A stretch of 64,000 bases of DNA from Aeromicrobium phoceense (lineage in GTDB: Bacteria > Actinomycetota > Actinomycetes > Propionibacteriales > Nocardioidaceae), in the NCBI RefSeq assembly GCF_013868155.1, contig NZ_JACEOG010000001.1, positions 1,984,001 to 2,048,000 on the forward strand, in the 5' to 3' direction. Both the position numbers and the translations under genes were made by a program. The notes beneath the pieces were generated by a model. That model did no database searches and was not told the DNA's origin. It saw only the letters and a list, made by a program, of their open reading frames with translations. Numbering within the stretch: position 1 is the stretch's first letter; every line of letters begins with the position of its first letter. This document shows positions 1 through 7,432 of the stretch, in pieces.

Positions 1-277
1 ATCGGACGTTGCCATCGTCCGGTCGCGATTCGGTGGCGGACGGCGGACCGTCCGTGGAGTGCGATGGCCTGTGCTGTCGTGAGGACGTCTTCCATGCCGA
101 CGACCGTGGCGTGCAGAGGTCGTCCGGGGGAGTGCTGCGGCCTAGCCTGTGGACGGCCGAGCCGGGCGAGGTCGCCCTGTGGACACGCATCTTGGTACCA
201 AGATGTCGTTGGAGCGACCCGAAGGTCGAAGGATCCGTCACTACAGGGTGCGGAAAGCAGAAAGTTCAGTCTCAGGG
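1..277. other. No recognisable gene; left-edge intergenic stretch
   Basis: No reading frame here resembles a known protein on either strand. Open frames exist, as they do almost everywhere in this GC-rich DNA, but those that continue rightwards read straight through the tRNA gene. A minus-strand frame starting near 190 and leaving the window at position 1 cannot be excluded. The only structure I see is the palindrome listed separately. Confidence 0.5.
188..205. promoter_or_regulatory. 18-bp perfect palindrome, possible operator
   Basis: CATCTTGGTACCAAGATG is identical to its own reverse complement over all 18 bases, centred on GGTACC. It has no loop, so it is not a terminator. A perfect even palindrome of this length in non-coding DNA is typical of a dimeric repressor site, such as those of MarR, TetR or HxlR-type regulators. 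The regulator and the controlled gene are not visible in the window. Confidence 0.45.
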
Positions 278-360
278 TGCCGAGAGCGGGACTCGAACCC
301 GCACGCCCTTTCGGACAATGGTTTTTGAGACCATCGCGTCTACCATTCCGCCATCTCGGC
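278..360 (-). tRNA. tRNA-Leu (anticodon CAA)
   Basis: The 83-nt minus-strand sequence folds as a class II tRNA. The 7-bp acceptor stem pairs GCCGAGA with TCTCGGC, there is a GGTTCGAGTCC T-arm, a long variable arm, and an ATGGT-CTCAAAA-ACCAT anticodon arm. The loop places CAA at positions 34-36, so it reads UUG leucine codons. The discriminator base is A. The 3' CCA is not encoded and must be added after transcription. Confidence 0.95.
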
Positions 361-376
361 GCACCGTCGTGCCCGA

Positions 377-382
377 TAACCT
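377..382 (+). promoter_or_regulatory. -10 box of pdtaR (leaderless start)
   Basis: TAACCT fits the actinobacterial TANNNT -10 element and ends 6 nt before the GTG start at 389. That spacing puts the transcription start on or next to the start codon. No Shine-Dalgarno sequence is present, so a leaderless mRNA is likely. The -35 region would fall in the 5' end of the divergent tRNA gene. Confidence 0.55.
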
Positions 383-388
383 TACGGG

Positions 389-997
389 GTGACCGACCCA
401 GAACGCTCGACCGCCCCCGCGCCCCGTGTGGTGATCGCCGAGGACGAAGCCCTCATCCGGATGGACCTCGCCGAGATGCTCGTCGAGCAGGGCTACGAGG
501 TCGTCGGTGAGGCCGCCGACGGGCAGGTCGCCGTCGATCTCGCCCGCGAGCACCGCCCCGACCTGGTGATGATGGACGTCCAGATGCCCGGCGTCGACGG
601 GATCACCGCCGCCTCGCAGATCGCGGCCGAGCGCATCGCGCCGGTCGTCATGCTCACCGCGTTCAGCCAGCGCGAGCTCGTCGACCGGGCGCGCGAGGCC
701 GGCGCGATGGCGTACCTCGTGAAGCCGTTCACCGCGTCCGACCTGGTCCCGGCGATCGAGATGGCCCGCAGCCGCTACGCGGAGCTGCGCGCCCTCGAGG
801 CCGAGGTCGGTGACCTCAACGAGCAGCTCGCCACGCGCAAGGTGGTCGAACGGGCCAAGTCCGTGCTCCAGGAAAGTCTCGGACTGACCGAGCCGGAGGC
901 GTTCCGATGGATCCAGAAGACGGCCATGGACGTGAGGCTCTCGATGCGGCAGGTGGCCGAGGCCGTCATCGAGAACGGGCCGTCGTTGCAGGGTTGA
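389..997 (+). CDS. pdtaR: ANTAR-domain response regulator PdtaR
   Basis: Two-component response regulator whose output domain binds RNA and acts by transcription antitermination. The 202-residue protein has an N-terminal receiver domain (about 13-125) with acidic pocket E18/D19, phospho-acceptor D63, T90 and K112. A coiled helical linker leads to a C-terminal ANTAR domain (about 130-190). Length and layout match mycobacterial PdtaR. Its usual partner, the histidine kinase PdtaS, is normally encoded elsewhere and is not in this window. The GTG start at 389 follows a -10 box directly, so translation is probably leaderless. It stands alone upstream of livK and near polA, as PdtaR does in mycobacteria. 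Confidence 0.93.
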   Translation: MTDPERSTAPAPRVVIAEDEALIRMDLAEMLVEQGYEVVGEAADGQVAVDLAREHRPDLVMMDVQMPGVDGITAASQIAAERIAPVVMLTAFSQRELVDRAREAGAMAYLVKPFTASDLVPAIEMARSRYAELRALEAEVGDLNEQLATRKVVERAKSVLQESLGLTEPEAFRWIQKTAMDVRLSMRQVAEAVIENGPSLQG

Positions 998-1080
998 GCA
1001 TCCTCGCGAGGCAACGGTTACAAGTTGACTACGAAACCTCCCAATCACGCAGCATGCGAGATTTGGAAACTTCTGAGGAC

Positions 1081-1086
1081 TAGGTT
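1081..1086 (+). promoter_or_regulatory. Candidate -10 box of livK
   Basis: TAGGTT matches the TANNNT pattern and lies 60 nt before the livK ATG at 1147. No good -35 hexamer sits 16-18 nt upstream. A TTGACT at about 1025-1030 is too far away to pair with it. The assignment rests on the -10 alone. Confidence 0.35.
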
Positions 1087-1146
1087 GTGGGTCACATCGT
1101 GCCGGGCGAACCGTCCCGTGCTCGGATTAACTCACACGGAGGATTG

Positions 1147-2406
1147 ATGAAGCGCTCCACCACGACGCTCCGTCTGGCCGCACTGGCCAGTGCCAGCGCA
1201 CTCGTCCTCGCTGCCTGTGGCGGCGGCGACGACAGCTCTGACGACAAAGACACGTCCGTAGCGAAGGGTGACGGCGAGTTCGTCGTCGGTTCGCTGCTCC
1301 CGCAGACCGGCAGCCTGGCCTTCCTCGGCCCGCCGGAGTTCGCGGGTGTGGACCTCGCCGTCCAGGAGATCAACGAGGCCGGTGGCGTCCTGGGCAAGGA
1401 CGCGCGCCACGTCAAGGGCGACTCGGGCGACACCGACTCGGGCATCGCGCCGACCGAGACCGACAAGCTGATCAAGGCCAAGTCCGACGTCATCGTCGGT
1501 GCCGCCTCGTCGGGCGTCTCCATGACGGTCATCGACAAGATCCTCGCCGCCGGCGTGGTGCAGTACTCGCCCGCCAACACGTCGACCGACTTCGACAACG
1601 GCAAGTACGGCGAGCCCGACCTCTACTTCCGCACGGCTCCGTCCGACGTCCTGCAGGGTGCCGTCATGGCCAACCTGCTGGTCGAGGACGGCCGCCAGAA
1701 CGTCGCGATCCTCGCGCGTCAGGACTCCTACGGTGAGACCCTGGCCGAGCAGGTCAAGAAGGGCCTCGAGGCCGCCGGCTCCAAGGTCGCCGTCACGTCG
1801 TTCTACGGCGAGAAGGCTCCTTCGTACGACTCGCAGGTCGACGATGTCGCCGCGGCCAAGCCCGACGCCGTCGTGCTGATCGCGTTCGACGAGACGAAGA
1901 AGATCGTCCCGCAGCTGGTCAGCAAGGGTGTCGGCCCGCAGGACGTCGCCACGTACTTCGTCGACGGCAACGTCGCGGACTACTCGGACCAGTCCTTCGC
2001 TCCGGAGCTCCAGGGCGTCAAGGGCACGGTCCCCGGCGCCGAGGCGGCGGACGACTTCAAGAAGCGTCTGCTGGGCGTCGACCCGAAGCTGAAGGACTAC
2101 TCCTACTCGGCGGAGTCCTACGACGCCGTGATCACGTCGGCCCTCGCGGCCGTCGCGGCCGGCACCGAGTCGGGCGAGGCCATCGCCTCCGAGCTCGTCG
2201 AGATCACCAAGGGTGGCGAGAAGTGCACGACCTACAAGGACTGCGTCGCGCTGCTCGAGGATGACAAGGACATCGACTACGACGGTGTCTCCGGTCCCAT
2301 CGAGTTCGGTGAGACGGGCAGCCCGACGTCCGCCTCGATCGGCATCTACGAGTACGACGCCAAGGGCGGCTACAAGGCCGTCAACTACATCGCGGGCGAC
2401 ATCTGA
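1147..2406 (+). CDS. livK: Branched-chain amino acid ABC transporter, substrate-binding lipoprotein
   Basis: Extracytoplasmic binding component of a LivJ/LivK-type uptake system for leucine, isoleucine, valine or related solutes. The protein (419 aa from the ATG at 1147) starts with a lipoprotein signal ending in the lipobox LAAC, followed by an acidic Gly/Asp/Ser linker and a type I periplasmic-binding fold beginning VVGSLLPQTGSLAFLG. I chose 1147 over earlier in-frame starts because GGAGG at 1138-1142 precedes it and the signal peptide begins here. It converges on the liv permease and ATPase operon rather than leading it, so binding protein and translocator are transcribed separately. A strong terminator follows. 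The substrate is inferred from family and neighbours; urea or amide transport is the main alternative. Confidence 0.9.
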   Translation: MKRSTTTLRLAALASASALVLAACGGGDDSSDDKDTSVAKGDGEFVVGSLLPQTGSLAFLGPPEFAGVDLAVQEINEAGGVLGKDARHVKGDSGDTDSGIAPTETDKLIKAKSDVIVGAASSGVSMTVIDKILAAGVVQYSPANTSTDFDNGKYGEPDLYFRTAPSDVLQGAVMANLLVEDGRQNVAILARQDSYGETLAEQVKKGLEAAGSKVAVTSFYGEKAPSYDSQVDDVAAAKPDAVVLIAFDETKKIVPQLVSKGVGPQDVATYFVDGNVADYSDQSFAPELQGVKGTVPGAEAADDFKKRLLGVDPKLKDYSYSAESYDAVITSALAAVAAGTESGEAIASELVEITKGGEKCTTYKDCVALLEDDKDIDYDGVSGPIEFGETGSPTSASIGIYEYDAKGGYKAVNYIAGDI

Positions 2407-2435
2407 GTCGACTGACTCACTCTCCGCACACAGGA

Positions 2436-2461
2436 GGGCCCGGGGCGAACGCCCCGGGCCC
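2436..2461 (+). terminator. Rho-independent-type terminator after livK
   Basis: An 11-bp perfect GC-rich stem (GGGCCCGGGGC / GCCCCGGGCCC) with a GAAC loop sits 30 nt after the livK stop. It is followed by TTCGCCTTT, a weak T-rich tail. Confidence 0.8.
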
Positions 2462-2496
2462 TTCGCCTTTCCCCGGACCAGGGGAGTGGAGCACAC

Positions 2497-2536
2497 ACGA
2501 GAGCGCCGCCTCCCCGAGGGGAAGCGGCGCTCTCGT
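2497..2536 (-). terminator. Terminator of the liv operon
   Basis: A 13-bp inverted repeat (2497-2509 with 2524-2536) with a 14-nt interior lies just beyond the livF stop on the minus strand. With the hairpin at 2436-2461 it separates two convergent units. Confidence 0.65.
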
Positions 2537-2556
2537 CGTGCGTGAGGCGTGCGGTG

Positions 2557-3351
2557 TCAGCCCGCCTGGCGCCCCAGGGTGCCGAGGTAGAGCTCGATCA
2601 CCTTCGGGTCGTTCGCCAGCTCGCGGCCGGTGCCGCTGTAGGCCGTGGTGCCCTGGTCCAGGACGTAGCCGCGGTCGCAGATCTGCAGGCAGCGACGAGC
2701 GTTCTGCTCGACCATGATGATCGAGACGCCGGCCTGGTTGATCTTGCGGGTCTGCACAAAGACCTCGTCCTGCATGACGGGGGACAGGCCCGCGGAGGGC
2801 TCGTCCAGCAGCAGCACGGAGGGCTCCATCATGAGCGCGCGGCCCATGGCGACCATCTGGCGCTCACCACCGGACAGCGAGCCGGCCCGCTGCTTGGCCC
2901 GCTGGCCGAGCGTGGGGAACAGGTCGGTGACGAAGGCGAACCGGTCCTTGAACTTCGAGGGGGCCTGGTAACAGCCCATCTCGAGGTTCTCCTCGATCGT
3001 GAGGCTCGGGAACACGTTGTTCGTCTGCGGGACGAACCCGATGCCCTGGCTGACCAGGACGTCGGCGCGCTTGTTCGTGATCTCCTCGCCGCCGAGCAGG
3101 ACGGTGCCGGAGTGGATCTTCACGAGCCCGAACAGGGCCTTGAGCAAGGTGGACTTGCCGGCGCCGTTCGGGCCGATGATGCCGACCAGCTCGCCGGGCT
3201 GGCAGTACAGGTCGGCACCGTTGAGGATGTTCACGCCCGGCAGGTAGCCGGCGATGAGGTTGTCCGCGCGCACGACGGCGCCGTCGGCGCCCTCGATGTG
3301 CTTGCGGCGCTCGGCCTCCGGCGTCTGGGGAGTGGGGATCGCGTCGCTCAT
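2557..3351 (-). CDS. livF: Branched-chain amino acid ABC transporter ATPase LivF
   Basis: Cytoplasmic ATPase, one of the two that power the Liv importer. The 264-residue protein shows Walker A GPNGAGKST (60-68), Q-loop Q109, signature LSGGE (159-163) and Walker B VLLLDE (179-184). The H-loop position reads VEQN, the Gln variant common in LivF. An N-terminal extension of about 25 residues precedes the ABC core. It is the last gene of livH-livM-livG-livF and overlaps livG by 4 nt, which implies translational coupling. The terminator pair at 2436-2536 lies immediately downstream. Confidence 0.93.
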   Translation of the reverse strand: MSDAIPTPQTPEAERRKHIEGADGAVVRADNLIAGYLPGVNILNGADLYCQPGELVGIIGPNGAGKSTLLKALFGLVKIHSGTVLLGGEEITNKRADVLVSQGIGFVPQTNNVFPSLTIEENLEMGCYQAPSKFKDRFAFVTDLFPTLGQRAKQRAGSLSGGERQMVAMGRALMMEPSVLLLDEPSAGLSPVMQDEVFVQTRKINQAGVSIIMVEQNARRCLQICDRGYVLDQGTTAYSGTGRELANDPKVIELYLGTLGRQAG

Positions 3352-4259
3352 TTGTCGGACTCCTCGGCTTCGATCTCGGCCTCGACCTGCTGTGCGAGCT
3401 GATCCTCGTCCAGCTCGGTGAGGTCCTCGTCGTGGTGGGCGCCCAGGTACGCGTCGATGACGCGCTGGTCGGCCATCACGGCTTCCGGCGTGCCCTCGGC
3501 GACGATCTGCCCCTGGGCCATGACGATGACCCAGTCGGAGATGTCGCGGACCATGTCCATGTCGTGCTCGACGAACAGGACCGTGCGGCCCTCGTCGCGC
3601 AGCGACTTCACGTGCCCCAGCAGGGACTGCTTGAGCGCCGGGTTCACGCCGGCCATCGGCTCGTCGAGCATGATCAGCTCGGGGTCGACCATCAGCGCGC
3701 GCGCCATCTCGAGCAGCTTGCGCTGGCCGCCGGACAGGGAGCCGGCGAAGTCCTCACGCTTGGCATCGAGCTTGAAGCGGGCGAGGAGGTCGTCCGCTCG
3801 AGCGGTGATCTCGTCCTCCTGGCCGCGCCACAGCGTCTTGAGGATCGACGGGAAGAACTTCTCGCCGCGCTGGCCGGTGGCGCCGAGGCGCATGTTCTCG
3901 ATGACCGTGAGCTTCGAGAGCACCTTGGTCAGCTGGAACGTGCGCACCATGCCCAGGCGCGCCACCTTGTAGGCGGGAACCTTGGCCAGCGAGTTGTCGT
4001 TGAACGCCCACGAGCCGCTGTCGGGGATGTCGAACCCGGTGAGCAGGTTGAACAGCGTGGTCTTGCCGGCGCCGTTCGGTCCGATCAGCGCGGTGATGAC
4101 ACCACGCTGGATCTCGACGTGCTGGACGTCGACGGCCTTGAGTCCGCCGAACGTGCGGGTGATGTCGTCGCCCACCACGATCGGGTCGGGCTTGCGCACG
4201 CCCGGATCGTTGGGCAGGGCGGCGAGTGCCTCGCGGGCACCTGTGATGTCAACGGTCAT
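3348..4259 (-). CDS. livG: Branched-chain amino acid ABC transporter ATPase LivG
   Basis: Second ATPase of the Liv importer. The 303-residue protein has Walker A GPNGAGKTT (60-68), LSGGQ (175-179), Walker B LIMLDE (195-200) and H-loop H232, followed by the longer C-terminal half typical of LivG. About 30 extra N-terminal residues and an acidic C-terminal tail rich in Glu and Asp are lineage-specific. It overlaps livM by 11 nt and livF by 4 nt within one operon. It should pair with LivF as a heterodimer under LivH/LivM. Confidence 0.93.
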   Translation of the reverse strand: MTVDITGAREALAALPNDPGVRKPDPIVVGDDITRTFGGLKAVDVQHVEIQRGVITALIGPNGAGKTTLFNLLTGFDIPDSGSWAFNDNSLAKVPAYKVARLGMVRTFQLTKVLSKLTVIENMRLGATGQRGEKFFPSILKTLWRGQEDEITARADDLLARFKLDAKREDFAGSLSGGQRKLLEMARALMVDPELIMLDEPMAGVNPALKQSLLGHVKSLRDEGRTVLFVEHDMDMVRDISDWVIVMAQGQIVAEGTPEAVMADQRVIDAYLGAHHDEDLTELDEDQLAQQVEAEIEAEESDK

Positions 4260-5244
4260 CGAGCGCGATCTCCCTTCGGTCGCCGAAGATCCCCTGGGGT
4301 CGGAAGATCATCAGCAGCATGAGGCCGAGGCCCATGAGGATGTAGCGGATCAGGCTGGCCTGCGTGTCGGTCATGACCGAGGCCGGGATCAGCGGGTCGA
4401 CGCCACTGGTGGCCTGGCTGAAGAACTCGCCGAGGCCACTGATGAGGAACCAGAAGATCATCGAGCCGACGACGGGGCCGAGCACACGGGCCGCGCCACC
4501 GATCAGCAGTGCCGTGTAGGCGAAGAACGTCAGGTTGGTGCTGTAGTCCGACGGGACGACCGAGGCCTGCTTGAGCGCGTAGAAGATGCCGCCCAGGCCG
4601 CCGATCATGCCGCCGAGCATGAGCGCCTGCATCTTGTAGAGGAAGACGTTCTTGCCCAGCGAGCGCACGGCGTCCTCGTCCTCGCGGATCGAGCGGAGCA
4701 CGCGGCCCCACGGGCTGCGCATGAGCGCCCAGGTGAGGAGGCAGCACAGCGCGACGACGGCCCAGCCGACCGTCATGGCCCACAGGTCGTTGGGACCCCA
4801 GGACGCGAAGCCCACGTCGATGCCGCCCGAGTAGGGGTTGAGGCTGTTCCACGTGTCGGTGAAGCCGTTGAGGCCGTTCGAGCCGCCGAAGACGGCCTTG
4901 GTCTCGACGGCACCGAACACGAGGCGCAGGATCTCCGCCGCCGCGATGGTGACGATCGCCAGGTAGTCGGCCCGGAGTCTCAGCGTGGGTACACCGAGCA
5001 CCAGGGCCAGCAGGAGCGACGCGAACAGGCCGGCCGCGATGCCGACGAACAGCGGCAGGTCGAGCCGGACCATCGTGACCGCGAGGCCGTAGGCGCCGAC
5101 CGCCATGAAGCCGGCCTGGCCGAAGTTCAGCAGGCCGGTGTAGCCGAAGTGGATGTTGAGGCCGATCGCGGCGAGCGCGAACACGATCGCCTGCGGGCCG
5201 AAGGCGTTGGAGAACGCCGCATCGATGATGTTGCCGAGGTCCAT
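4249..5244 (-). CDS. livM: Branched-chain amino acid ABC transporter permease LivM
   Basis: Inner-membrane permease subunit with 331 residues and about ten hydrophobic segments. The conserved N-terminal part (HFGYTGLLNFGQAGFMAVGAY) and the cytoplasmic coupling region (SPWGRVLRSIREDEDAVRSLGKN) are LivM hallmarks. The ATG at 5244 is one base from the livH stop, and the 3' end overlaps livG, so the four genes form a tight operon. The C-terminal IFRPQGIFGDRREI is the usual family end. Confidence 0.92.
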   Translation of the reverse strand: MDLGNIIDAAFSNAFGPQAIVFALAAIGLNIHFGYTGLLNFGQAGFMAVGAYGLAVTMVRLDLPLFVGIAAGLFASLLLALVLGVPTLRLRADYLAIVTIAAAEILRLVFGAVETKAVFGGSNGLNGFTDTWNSLNPYSGGIDVGFASWGPNDLWAMTVGWAVVALCCLLTWALMRSPWGRVLRSIREDEDAVRSLGKNVFLYKMQALMLGGMIGGLGGIFYALKQASVVPSDYSTNLTFFAYTALLIGGAARVLGPVVGSMIFWFLISGLGEFFSQATSGVDPLIPASVMTDTQASLIRYILMGLGLMLLMIFRPQGIFGDRREIALDDR

Positions 5245-5245
5245 G

Positions 5246-6583
5246 TCAGCCGATCCTCTCCGCGCGGCCCAGGATGCCCTGAGGCCTGATGAGCAGGATG
5301 AGGATGAGCACGATCAGCGCGCCCACCTCCTTGATGGAGCTCGGGACGCCCAGCAGCGGTCCGACCTCGGTGATGATGCCGATGATCAGCGAGCCGAGGA
5401 CCGCGCCCCAGACGGTGCCGAGGCCACCGAGGACGGTGGCGGCGAACACCATGAGCAGCAGCTGGTAGCCCATCATGAAGTTGACCTGGCTGTTGAGGCC
5501 CAGCAGGACGCCCGAGAGCGCCGAGAGCGCCGCGCCCATGATCCAGACCGACGAGATCACGCCGTCGACGCGCATGCCGGACGAGGCCGAGAGGGCCGGG
5601 TTGTCCGAGACGGCGCGCATGGCCTTGCCCAGGCGGGTGCGGGTCATGATCGTGGCGACGATGCCGATGGCCACGATCGCGATGCCCATGATCGCGATCT
5701 CCTTGTTCGACAGGTCGAACAGGCCGTAGTCACGCGCCCGCTGCGACGTGTAGTCGGTGTAGGAGCGCGTCGCCGCGCCGAAGAAGAACTGGTACAGGTT
5801 GCGCAGCAGCAGTCCGAGGCCGATCGAGACGATCATCATCGCGATGATGCCGGTGCCCCGGCTGCGCAGTGGTCGCCACAGCACCCGGTCCTGGCCCCAG
5901 CCGAAGATGCCGCCGATCACGATGGTCAGCAGGCCCGCGACGATCACCGGCAACCCGAGCGTGGAGTTGAGGAAGTAGGCCGTGATCGCGCCGAAGGTGA
6001 TCAGCTCGCCGTGCGAGAAGTTCGTCAGGCCGGTCGTGCCGAAGATCAGCGACAGCCCCATCGCGGCGAGCGCGATGATCAGGCCGTACTTGATGCCCGA
6101 GATCAGGCTGTCGACGAGGCGCTCGGTGAACGGCGTGGCCTCGACGACCTTGCCGTTCAGCGGGAACGCGACGTTCTGGCCCGAGGCGAGGTTCACGGTG
6201 ACGTCGAGCGACTTCTTGCCGGTCAGCTTCACGCCGGCGGGAAGCGTGGACTCGTCGATGGAGACCTCGTACTTTCCCTTGCCGGGGATCGCCACAGCGG
6301 CGACGCCCATCTCGTTGGTGACGGCGCTGCCGATCTCGGTGCCGGAGTCGTCGGAGACGGTGACGGTGACGTCGGGCACGGGCGGCGGGTTGTCGCCGGC
6401 CTTGCCCTCCTTCTGGTCGAGCAGCCGCACGCGGATGGCCGGACCTGTCACGGGGGCATCGGAGGCCGGCGCCGAGGCGCTGGGTCCGGGGGTGGGGGAC
6501 GTGGTCTCAGCCATCGCCGGGTTCGCGAGAAACACGAGCCCGGCGAAGATCACCGAGAGCAGCGCCGCTGTTCGCAGTCGCAC
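5246..6583 (-). CDS. livH: Liv permease LivH with N-terminal secreted domain
   Basis: Inner-membrane permease of the Liv importer, first gene of its operon. I place the start at GTG 6583, preceded by AGGAGA; the frame stays open upstream only by chance, antisense to polA. The 445-residue protein is longer than the usual 290 or so. Residues 1-25 look like a signal peptide (cut after AMA), about 26-50 is a Ser/Pro/Ala linker, and about 50-145 is a predicted beta-sandwich (VTVTVSDDSGTEIG, a GKGKYEVSIDESTLPAGV segment) resembling CnaB/SdrD-B repeats. The LivH permease follows from about 155 (SGIKYGLIIALAAMGLSLIFG; C-terminal LIRPQGILGRAERIG). The extra domain should face outwards near the solute-binding site. 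Its role is unknown. Confidence 0.88.
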   Translation of the reverse strand: MRLRTAALLSVIFAGLVFLANPAMAETTSPTPGPSASAPASDAPVTGPAIRVRLLDQKEGKAGDNPPPVPDVTVTVSDDSGTEIGSAVTNEMGVAAVAIPGKGKYEVSIDESTLPAGVKLTGKKSLDVTVNLASGQNVAFPLNGKVVEATPFTERLVDSLISGIKYGLIIALAAMGLSLIFGTTGLTNFSHGELITFGAITAYFLNSTLGLPVIVAGLLTIVIGGIFGWGQDRVLWRPLRSRGTGIIAMMIVSIGLGLLLRNLYQFFFGAATRSYTDYTSQRARDYGLFDLSNKEIAIMGIAIVAIGIVATIMTRTRLGKAMRAVSDNPALSASSGMRVDGVISSVWIMGAALSALSGVLLGLNSQVNFMMGYQLLLMVFAATVLGGLGTVWGAVLGSLIIGIITEVGPLLGVPSSIKEVGALIVLILILLIRPQGILGRAERIG

Positions 6584-6603
6584 ACATTCTCCTGTCGATG
6601 GCT

Positions 6604-6648
6604 GCGCGCCGGGGTCAGGCGCGCCAGAAGTCGATCCTGAAGAGCATA
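6604..6648 (-). promoter_or_regulatory. Candidate promoter and leader hairpin of the liv operon
   Basis: On the minus strand TATGCT (6648-6643) is a plausible -10 about 60 nt upstream of livH. The leader contains an inverted repeat (GCGCGCC with GGCGCGC, 6604-6625) that could form a hairpin ahead of the ribosome-binding site. No -35 is obvious. Confidence 0.35.
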
Positions 6649-6730
6649 GCCATCCCAGCGATTCCGCGCGTCGCTCTCGCGGGTCCCTTAGGTAACAGTT
6701 CGGTTTCGATTGGCGAGCGGTCACCAGCCA

Positions 6731-6759
6731 TTCCCAGGCGACGACTCGGGGCGTAGGCT
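6731..6759 (+). promoter_or_regulatory. Promoter of the GNAT gene
   Basis: TTCCCA (6731-6736) and TAGGCT (6754-6759) are separated by 17 nt and lie about 45 nt upstream of the ATG at 6803. Both fit a primary-sigma actinobacterial promoter. Confidence 0.45.
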
Positions 6760-6802
6760 GTCGCCCGTCCCCGTCCGTCCCCCGCCCGGAGGTTCCACGT
6801 CG

Positions 6803-7402
6803 ATGGCATTGCGCCAGCCGGTCGAGATCCGAGATGTCGAGGTCGACGACGCAGCGTCCCTCATCGATCTGTGGTCCGCGTGTGCCGAGGCCGTCAGCGA
6901 CGAGGGGTCCGAGGCGTTCACGCAGCAGGGCCTGTGGAGGTGTCCCTCCGAGGCCGAGGCCCGCGAGGCGATCGAGTTCAACGCCCGCGAGCACCGCCGG
7001 CGCTTCCTGGTCGCGCTCGTCGGCGGCGAGGTGGTGGCGGCCGCGGCCGCCGACCTCGCCACGCTCAACCCCATCACGATGTCGCGGGTGATGATCGTGT
7101 CCGACCTGCAGGTCCGGCCCAGTCACCGGCGCCGCTCGATCGCCTCCGCCCTGCTGGCGGTCGTCGCCGCCCACGCCGAGGAGGAGGAGTGCGAGCTCGT
7201 GCTGGCGTCCTCCGCCGCCCACGCGCGCGAGCCCAACCGCTACCTCACGAAGCTGGGCTTCAACCAGATCGCGGTCCTGCGCGCGATCCCCGTCGGCAAG
7301 CTCAACGCGCGGCTCGCGGCCAAGGCCTCCGGCTCGCGCGAGACCGGCCGGCTGCTGGCGGTCCGGCGCTCGCTGCGCCGCCGCGCGGCCGTCCGCGGCT
7401 GA
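6803..7402 (+). CDS. GNAT-family N-acetyltransferase
   Basis: Probable acetyl-CoA-dependent acyltransferase of unknown substrate, 199 residues. The N-terminal EIRDVEVDDAASLIDLW is a typical first strand and helix. VSDLQVRPSHRRRSIASALL is motif A, with Ser replacing the usual Gly of the RGxGIG turn. The end of the domain reads NRYLTKLGFNQ. The last 40 residues are a basic tail rich in Arg. The ATG at 6803 has GGAGG at 6788-6792 in front; longer in-frame starts lack this. It is divergent from liv and stops 30 nt before polA, which has its own leaderless promoter. No partner gene suggests the acceptor. Confidence 0.75.
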   Translation: MALRQPVEIRDVEVDDAASLIDLWSACAEAVSDEGSEAFTQQGLWRCPSEAEAREAIEFNAREHRRRFLVALVGGEVVAAAAADLATLNPITMSRVMIVSDLQVRPSHRRRSIASALLAVVAAHAEEEECELVLASSAAHAREPNRYLTKLGFNQIAVLRAIPVGKLNARLAAKASGSRETGRLLAVRRSLRRRAAVRG

Positions 7403-7420
7403 CCTGTCGGAGGGGCCGAC

Positions 7421-7426
7421 TAGGGT
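7421..7426 (+). promoter_or_regulatory. -10 box of polA (leaderless start)
   Basis: TAGGGT ends 6 nt before the polA GTG at 7433, the spacing expected for a leaderless transcript. A GGAGGGG sequence exists at about 7410 but is too far from the start codon to act as a normal ribosome-binding site. Confidence 0.6.
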
Positions 7427-7432
7427 CGTCTC

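Noticed and set aside
206-330. Plus-strand peptide from the palindrome into the tRNA
   Set aside because: The frame continues through the antisense of tRNA-Leu, a well-known source of false small proteins.
272-1048. Minus-strand open frame over pdtaR and the tRNA gene
   Set aside because: It runs through the tRNA and is the antisense of a clear response regulator.
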